A DNA stretch of 9,632 bases, taken from assembly GCA_034435675.1 (NCBI GenBank), contig DAOTWP010000018.1, forward strand, positions 1-9,632, read 5' to 3'. Shown here piece after piece: positions 6,352 through 9,632 of the stretch. The position numbers and the translations under genes are program-made. How positions within the stretch are numbered: position 1 is the stretch's first letter; every line of letters begins with the position of its first letter. A model generated the notes under the pieces. That model was not told the origin of the DNA and did no database searches. It saw only the letters and a program-made list of their open reading frames with translations. This stretch comes from DAOTWP01 sp034435675. Its GTDB lineage: Bacteria > Chloroflexota > Anaerolineae > Aggregatilineales > Phototrophicaceae.

Positions 6352-6572
6352 CTAGTAGTCCAACAAGATGAGCATGACACCCGCTGCCCTTGTCTAGCCC
6401 TCACCCCCAACCCCGCTCCCGACCGTGCCTTCGGCACCAGGAGAGGGGAGCAACCCAATCGCCGGGGATTTTCCCTCCCCCTCGCTCAGCCGCGCAGCGG
6501 CGTTAGGGAGAGGGGGACTGAGGGGGTGAGGGCTGTATCTGCGTAGTCAACTTAATCTTGTCAGTGTACTAG
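6352..6572. repeat. Palindromic intergenic repeat, MITE/REP-like
   Basis: A 139-bp core is bounded by a perfect 13-bp inverted repeat, AGCCCTCACCCCC at 6396-6408 and its complement at 6522-6534. Inside are further GC-rich palindromes: GTGCC-TTC-GGCAC near 6425 and CCGC-GCA-GCGG near 6490, plus CTCCC/GGGAG runs. Outside the core an imperfect 18-bp inverted repeat, 14 of 18 positions matching (6352-6369 and 6555-6572, ends CTAGTA/TACTAG), suggests that the mobile unit is about 221 bp. It encodes no transposase. Sequences rich in CCCTCACCCCC and GGGAGAGGGG are familiar as multicopy intergenic repeats in Chloroflexota and some other bacteria. Copy number here is unknown, so the mobile nature is inference; the palindromic structure is seen directly. 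Confidence 0.65.
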
Positions 6573-6635
6573 CAGGAAACTTTTGGGGTTCACGACAATC
6601 TTCAGAAGCACATGCCAGAAGCCCACGCGAAAATA

Positions 6636-6654
6636 TTTAACCTGGATTTAACAA
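6636..6654 (+). promoter_or_regulatory. Candidate Pho box upstream of phnD
   Basis: Two direct repeats, TTTAACCT (6636-6643) and TTTAACAA (6647-6654), are separated by GGA, giving an 11-bp period. PhoB/PhoP-type response regulators bind direct repeats at this spacing, and the cyanobacterial Pho box is (C/T)TTAACCT repeated with 3-base gaps. The site is about 90 bases before the start codon of a phosphorus-compound transporter, the expected target. A third repeat is not evident and the -10 is unclear (TTATTT at 6663-6668 is a weak candidate). Confidence 0.45.
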
Positions 6655-6744
6655 AAATGCGTTATTTTCAGATGCTGTTTGGCATTTTGCCTTGCGATGT
6701 TTACCCTTTACAAGGCTGATTGATTGAACTAAGGAGTTGGTTGT

Positions 6745-7767
6745 ATGCGAATCAAGTTTAGTATTGTTGCGCTTCTGGTTGTCCTTCTCTGTGGTCTGGC
6801 GCTTCCCGCAGCCATGGCGCAGGATGCTTTGGGCAGTGAAGCGAATCCTATTCAGGTATTTTTCGTTCCTTCCGTCGAAGCACAGGTGATCGTCAGCGGT
6901 GGCGAAATCATGGCGCAGGCACTGCAAGAGGCAACCGGACTGTACTTTGAAGTTTCGGTCCCCACGTCTTATGCTGCAACCGTTGAAGCCATGTGCGCGG
7001 CGCCGGATCGTTCCATGGGCTTCATCCCGGCAGCCGGTTATGTGATTGCCAACAACCGCTGCGGTGTGCAGGTTGAAGCAGCGGCTGTGCGTCGTGGTTG
7101 GAATGTCTACTGGGCAGCGTATATTGTGCGTCGTGACAGTGACATCTACACCTATGGCGACCTTGCCGGGCGCAGCTGGGCATATCCCGATGCTGGTTCG
7201 ACCTCCGGTTTTATCGTCCCCTCGGTTGAACTTCAGGCAGCAGGTATTGAACCCGGCGAGCGTGTGGAAGCCGGTGGTCACAACCAGGTTGTGCAGGCAG
7301 TTTACAGCGGTGAAGTGGACTTCGGCACGACGTTCTTCAGCCCGCCGGTGGTTCCCGGTGCAGCGTGGAACATTGGCGACCTGCCCGAACCCTATGACCT
7401 GACCGTTGATGAATCGCGCATCGGCGAAGATGGCGCACTATATGTCGGTGATGTCCAGATTCTGGACGCGCGCGCCAACATTCGCGAAACCGCGCCCGAT
7501 GTTGTCGACCAGGTGCGCATCCTGCGCCTGAGCGCCCCGATCCCCAACGACACCCTCAGCTTCGGTCCCGATTTCCCGGAGGAACTGAAGACGCAGATTA
7601 TGGATGCGCTGTACGCCTTCGCCGAAACCGAAACATGGGCACAATCCATTGGCAGCGAAGACTTCTACGGCTGGAGTGGGCTGGCTCCGATCAGCGATGC
7701 CACCTATGATGTCGTGCGCTTGCAGTTCGAAATTCTTGGTCTGACTGAAGAAGACATCTTCAACTAA
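6745..7767 (+). CDS. phnD: Phosphonate/phosphite/phosphate ABC transporter substrate-binding protein (PhnD-like)
   Basis: Encodes 340 residues of the PhnD-like periplasmic binding protein family, which captures a phosphonate, phosphite or phosphate outside the membrane and delivers it to the PhnE permease. Residues 1-25 form a signal peptide (RIK, hydrophobic core, cleavage after AMA). The only Cys near the cleavage site (C16) is inside the hydrophobic core without a lipobox, so it is probably not a lipoprotein. Family hallmarks are DAGSTSGFIVPS (149-160), the anion-binding Ser/Thr loop seen as DPxSTSG in relatives, and GGHNQVVQAVYSGEVDFG (177-194). An acidic stretch at about 212-250 looks like a family-variable insertion, and C84/C106 could form a disulfide. 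AAGGAG lies 8 bases before ATG 6745. It heads phnDCE; a Pho-box-like site upstream suggests induction by phosphate starvation. The exact ligand cannot be read from the sequence. Confidence 0.88.
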   Translation: MRIKFSIVALLVVLLCGLALPAAMAQDALGSEANPIQVFFVPSVEAQVIVSGGEIMAQALQEATGLYFEVSVPTSYAATVEAMCAAPDRSMGFIPAAGYVIANNRCGVQVEAAAVRRGWNVYWAAYIVRRDSDIYTYGDLAGRSWAYPDAGSTSGFIVPSVELQAAGIEPGERVEAGGHNQVVQAVYSGEVDFGTTFFSPPVVPGAAWNIGDLPEPYDLTVDESRIGEDGALYVGDVQILDARANIRETAPDVVDQVRILRLSAPIPNDTLSFGPDFPEELKTQIMDALYAFAETETWAQSIGSEDFYGWSGLAPISDATYDVVRLQFEILGLTEEDIFN

Positions 7768-7794
7768 TCGCCGAGCGCACTATCGTGATTGACG

Positions 7795-7821
7795 GCGGGT
7801 GGAGGGCATTCCTCTGCCCGC
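7795..7821 (+). terminator. Intercistronic hairpin between phnD and phnC
   Basis: GCGGGTGGAGG (7795-7805) pairs along its full length with CCTCTGCCCGC (7811-7821), nine Watson-Crick and two G-U pairs, around a 5-base loop; TGTTCTTAT follows. It begins 27 bases after the phnD stop. The short U-poor tail suggests partial termination or protection of the upstream phnD message from 3' decay, either of which would give more binding protein than ATPase and permease. Confidence 0.5.
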
Positions 7822-7844
7822 TGTTCTTATCAGCAGGACGCATG

Positions 7845-8603
7845 ATGCTCATTATCGAAAATCTCACCAAAATTTATGACAACGGCTTTGTCGCGCTAAA
7901 GAATATCAGCCTTGAAATTCCTGATGGGCAGTTTGTCTCGATTATCGGCTTGAGTGGTTCCGGCAAATCCACGCTGCTGCGCTGTATCAACCGGCTCGTT
8001 GACCCCACCAAAGGGCGCATCATCTGGAACGGCATTGACATCACTGCCGCCACAGACGACGAACTGCGCCAGATCCGCCGCCGGATTGGGATGATCTTCC
8101 AGCAGTTCAACCTTGTCAGACGTTCCAGCGTGCTGACCAACGTCATGTCGGGGCGACTGGGCTACATTAACCCAATTTACAGCCTGCTCAACTATTTCCC
8201 CTCGCAGGAAAAAACACGCGCATTAGCAGCGCTAAAACGAGTAGGCATTCCAGAAAAAGCATATAACCGCGCCAGCGCCCTCAGTGGCGGGCAGCAGCAG
8301 CGGGTGGGCATCGCCCGCACCCTGATGCAGGAACCGGAAATGCTGCTGGCAGACGAGCCGGTTGCCAGCCTCGATCCTGCCACCTCGCATTCTGTAATGA
8401 AATATCTGGAACTGCTCAATAAAGAAGATGGTCTGACCATCCTGTGCAGCCTGCATTTCCTCAGTCTGGCACGTGCCTATTCCCAGCGGGTCATCGCGCT
8501 GAAAGATGGCGTGCTGGAATTTGATGGGCTGCCTAAAGATATTGATAATGACCGCTTCAAGCAAATTTACGGCGAGGATGCCGTCGAAGTTGAGATTCAT
8601 TAG
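7845..8603 (+). CDS. phnC: Phosphonate/phosphite/phosphate ABC transporter ATP-binding protein (PhnC)
   Basis: Encodes about 252 residues of the ATPase that powers import with the neighbouring binding protein and permease at the cytoplasmic side. Numbered from ATG 7845: Walker A GLSGSGKS (35-42), Q-loop FQQFN (85-89), the PhnC-typical NVMSGRLG (99-106), ABC signature LSGGQ (146-150), Walker B MLLADEP (166-172), D-loop SLD (175-177) and the switch His in CSLHFL (204). All catalytic residues are present. ATG 7845 is preferred because AGGA lies 6 bases before it; ATG 7842 is one codon earlier with only 3 bases of spacing. A GTG at 7785 would put translation through the intercistronic hairpin and has no ribosome site. 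The stop codon overlaps the Shine-Dalgarno of the permease gene, so the two are tightly linked. The NVMSGRLG element separates it from amino-acid transporter ATPases, which otherwise look alike. Confidence 0.93.
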   Translation: MLIIENLTKIYDNGFVALKNISLEIPDGQFVSIIGLSGSGKSTLLRCINRLVDPTKGRIIWNGIDITAATDDELRQIRRRIGMIFQQFNLVRRSSVLTNVMSGRLGYINPIYSLLNYFPSQEKTRALAALKRVGIPEKAYNRASALSGGQQQRVGIARTLMQEPEMLLADEPVASLDPATSHSVMKYLELLNKEDGLTILCSLHFLSLARAYSQRVIALKDGVLEFDGLPKDIDNDRFKQIYGEDAVEVEIH

Positions 8604-8614
8604 GATAGTTACAG

Positions 8615-9632
8615 ATGCAGACGAATAACACGGTTCCTCGCTCCAAAGCAGTACTACGACGTTTGCTGCTGATCTTGCTGTTTACTGCCGGGCTGGTCAT
8701 CTTTTCGTATGGCTGGTCGGTGACCGACATTGACCTGACAGTCCCGCAGGAACCCCAGCGCCAGCAGAATGTCGGCAACGCGCTGCGCGAACTGCTCTCC
8801 CCCAACGTTTTTTCGCAGGAATACGAAGTTCTGACAGCAACCAGCAGTTTCCGTATGACCTGTGCAGATGACTTTGCTCCCCCGGCGGCAGCACCGGGAG
8901 ACCAGCAGTATATTGAAATTGAACCCGCCTGCGGCAACGCCGGTGATCTGGTGACGGTGCGCGGCTATAACTTTGCGCCCAACGGACTGGCGCGCATGAA
9001 CTGGCTGGCAACCGATGGCGAACGCCGCATCCGGCGTGTGGTCGGCGCAGAACAGGATAACTTCATCACTGACGGTCAGGGCAGTTTCACAGTGCAAATT
9101 GAAGTTCCCCGGATTCGTGGCACCGCTGGCGAAACCCACACCATTGAAGCGCAGGGACGTTTCCCATCCGGGCTGCCGACAATCAGTGACACCACCGTGC
9201 TGGTGCTGGAAAAGATGGTCGAAACTATCTTTTTGGCGCTGATCGCCACTGCCGTTTCCATTTTGCCTTCCGCCGTGCTGAGCTTTTTTGCTGCGCACAA
9301 CCTGATGCGCCCCATTCGCTCGCAGCTTGGCGGGCTGCTGGTTAGTTTTACCCTGCTGCCTGTGGGCTGGGTTCTGGGTACACTGCTGCTCAGCCATCTG
9401 GGCAGCGCTGTGCTGCAAATTGCCAGCGGCAGCGGATTAGCGGCGGCGGGGTCGGTCACGCTGTTTCTGGGCACCGCTTTTTCCGCACAGCGACTGCCAG
9501 AGATTGAGCGCAAGCTGCCCAGTCTGCACCTGCGTGCCGCGCTCAACGCGCTGTTGTTTGGCGTCGGTGCAATGCTGTTCGTCGGGCTGCTTGGTGGGCT
9601 GGGCTTGTTGTTCCGCAGCACGTTTCAAGACA
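8615..9632 (+). CDS. phnE: PhnE-like ABC permease with inserted Ig-like extracytoplasmic domain, 3' truncated
   Basis: An open frame of 339 codons without a stop runs off the window edge. ATG 8615 follows AGGA by 9 bases; that Shine-Dalgarno overlaps the phnC stop. Residues 12-34 are a first membrane helix. Residues about 35-198 are polar and should lie outside the membrane. Within them, GDLVTVRGYNFAPNG (110-124) to DGQGSFTVQIEVP (153-165) has the strand pattern of IPT/TIG Ig-like domains, and C83 and C106 could bond. The segment ETIFLALIATAVSILPSAV then LSFFAAHNL (203-230) matches the first core helix of PhnE permeases, usually written ET...A...LP...AARN. Three or more hydrophobic segments follow (about 240-259, 262-290, 308-333). 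The usual PhnE stretch with the coupling loop toward the ATPase is not reached and must lie beyond the window. The position after phnD and phnC supports the permease role; the domain insertion is atypical. What the insertion does is unknown. Confidence 0.75.
   Translation, partial: MQTNNTVPRSKAVLRRLLLILLFTAGLVIFSYGWSVTDIDLTVPQEPQRQQNVGNALRELLSPNVFSQEYEVLTATSSFRMTCADDFAPPAAAPGDQQYIEIEPACGNAGDLVTVRGYNFAPNGLARMNWLATDGERRIRRVVGAEQDNFITDGQGSFTVQIEVPRIRGTAGETHTIEAQGRFPSGLPTISDTTVLVLEKMVETIFLALIATAVSILPSAVLSFFAAHNLMRPIRSQLGGLLVSFTLLPVGWVLGTLLLSHLGSAVLQIASGSGLAAAGSVTLFLGTAFSAQRLPEIERKLPSLHLRAALNALLFGVGAMLFVGLLGGLGLLFRSTFQD

Noticed and set aside
6268..6546. 92-codon plus-strand frame across the intergenic repeat
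   Set aside because: Most of it is the palindromic repeat translated; no ribosome site and no protein-like pattern.
6637..7281. 214-codon minus-strand frame opposite the start of phnD
   Set aside because: It overlaps a clear signal peptide and binding-protein gene on the plus strand and has no recognisable motifs.

Overview
The window looks like a piece of a moderately GC-rich chromosome, most likely from the Chloroflexota (Anaerolineae-like). This rests on gene style, the CCCTCACCCCC-type palindromic intergenic repeat, extended -10 promoters and glmS sitting behind a self-cleaving ribozyme. The lineage is an inference; no rRNA or marker gene here fixes it. The genes seen are ordinary chromosomal functions. 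The more unusual content is in the non-coding leaders and in the truncated gene at the right edge.

Layout. Positions 1-78 are the last codons of a fasciclin-domain protein, followed by a good intrinsic terminator (110-132). A convergent gene at 232-1539 on the minus strand encodes a fold-type I PLP aminotransferase, with its own terminator at 155-192. Upstream of it (minus strand, 1540-1780) lies what reads as a complete transcription attenuator: an extended -10 promoter, a 17-codon threonine-rich leader peptide, an antiterminator arm starting right after the leader stop codon, and an intrinsic terminator before the Shine-Dalgarno. Divergently, a short promoter region drives rluB (23S rRNA pseudouridine synthase with a long basic tail) and an overlapping plsC-type acyltransferase (GTGA overlap).

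Positions 3743-4182 hold a strong promoter and the long leader of glmS. The leader contains the catalytic core of a glmS ribozyme, the glucosamine-6-phosphate-sensing self-cleaving RNA, with an apparent ~53-nt two-hairpin insertion inside its P2 loop. glmS itself (4183-6030) is complete and has all expected motifs. A 714-bp gene-free stretch follows. It has a long hairpin after glmS, a 139-221 bp palindromic repeat (MITE/REP-like) and, just before the next operon, two TTTAAC direct repeats with 11-bp period that resemble a Pho box.

The right end is a phosphonate/phosphite/phosphate ABC importer in the order phnD (secreted binding protein), phnC (ATPase), phnE (permease, truncated by the window edge). 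An 11-bp hairpin separates phnD from phnC, a common way to make more binding protein than ATPase. The permease is unusual: between its first membrane helix and the recognisable PhnE-like helix it carries about 165 residues with an Ig-like (IPT/TIG-like) segment predicted to lie outside the membrane. The three genes would work together to capture a phosphorus compound under phosphate limitation if the Pho box is real.
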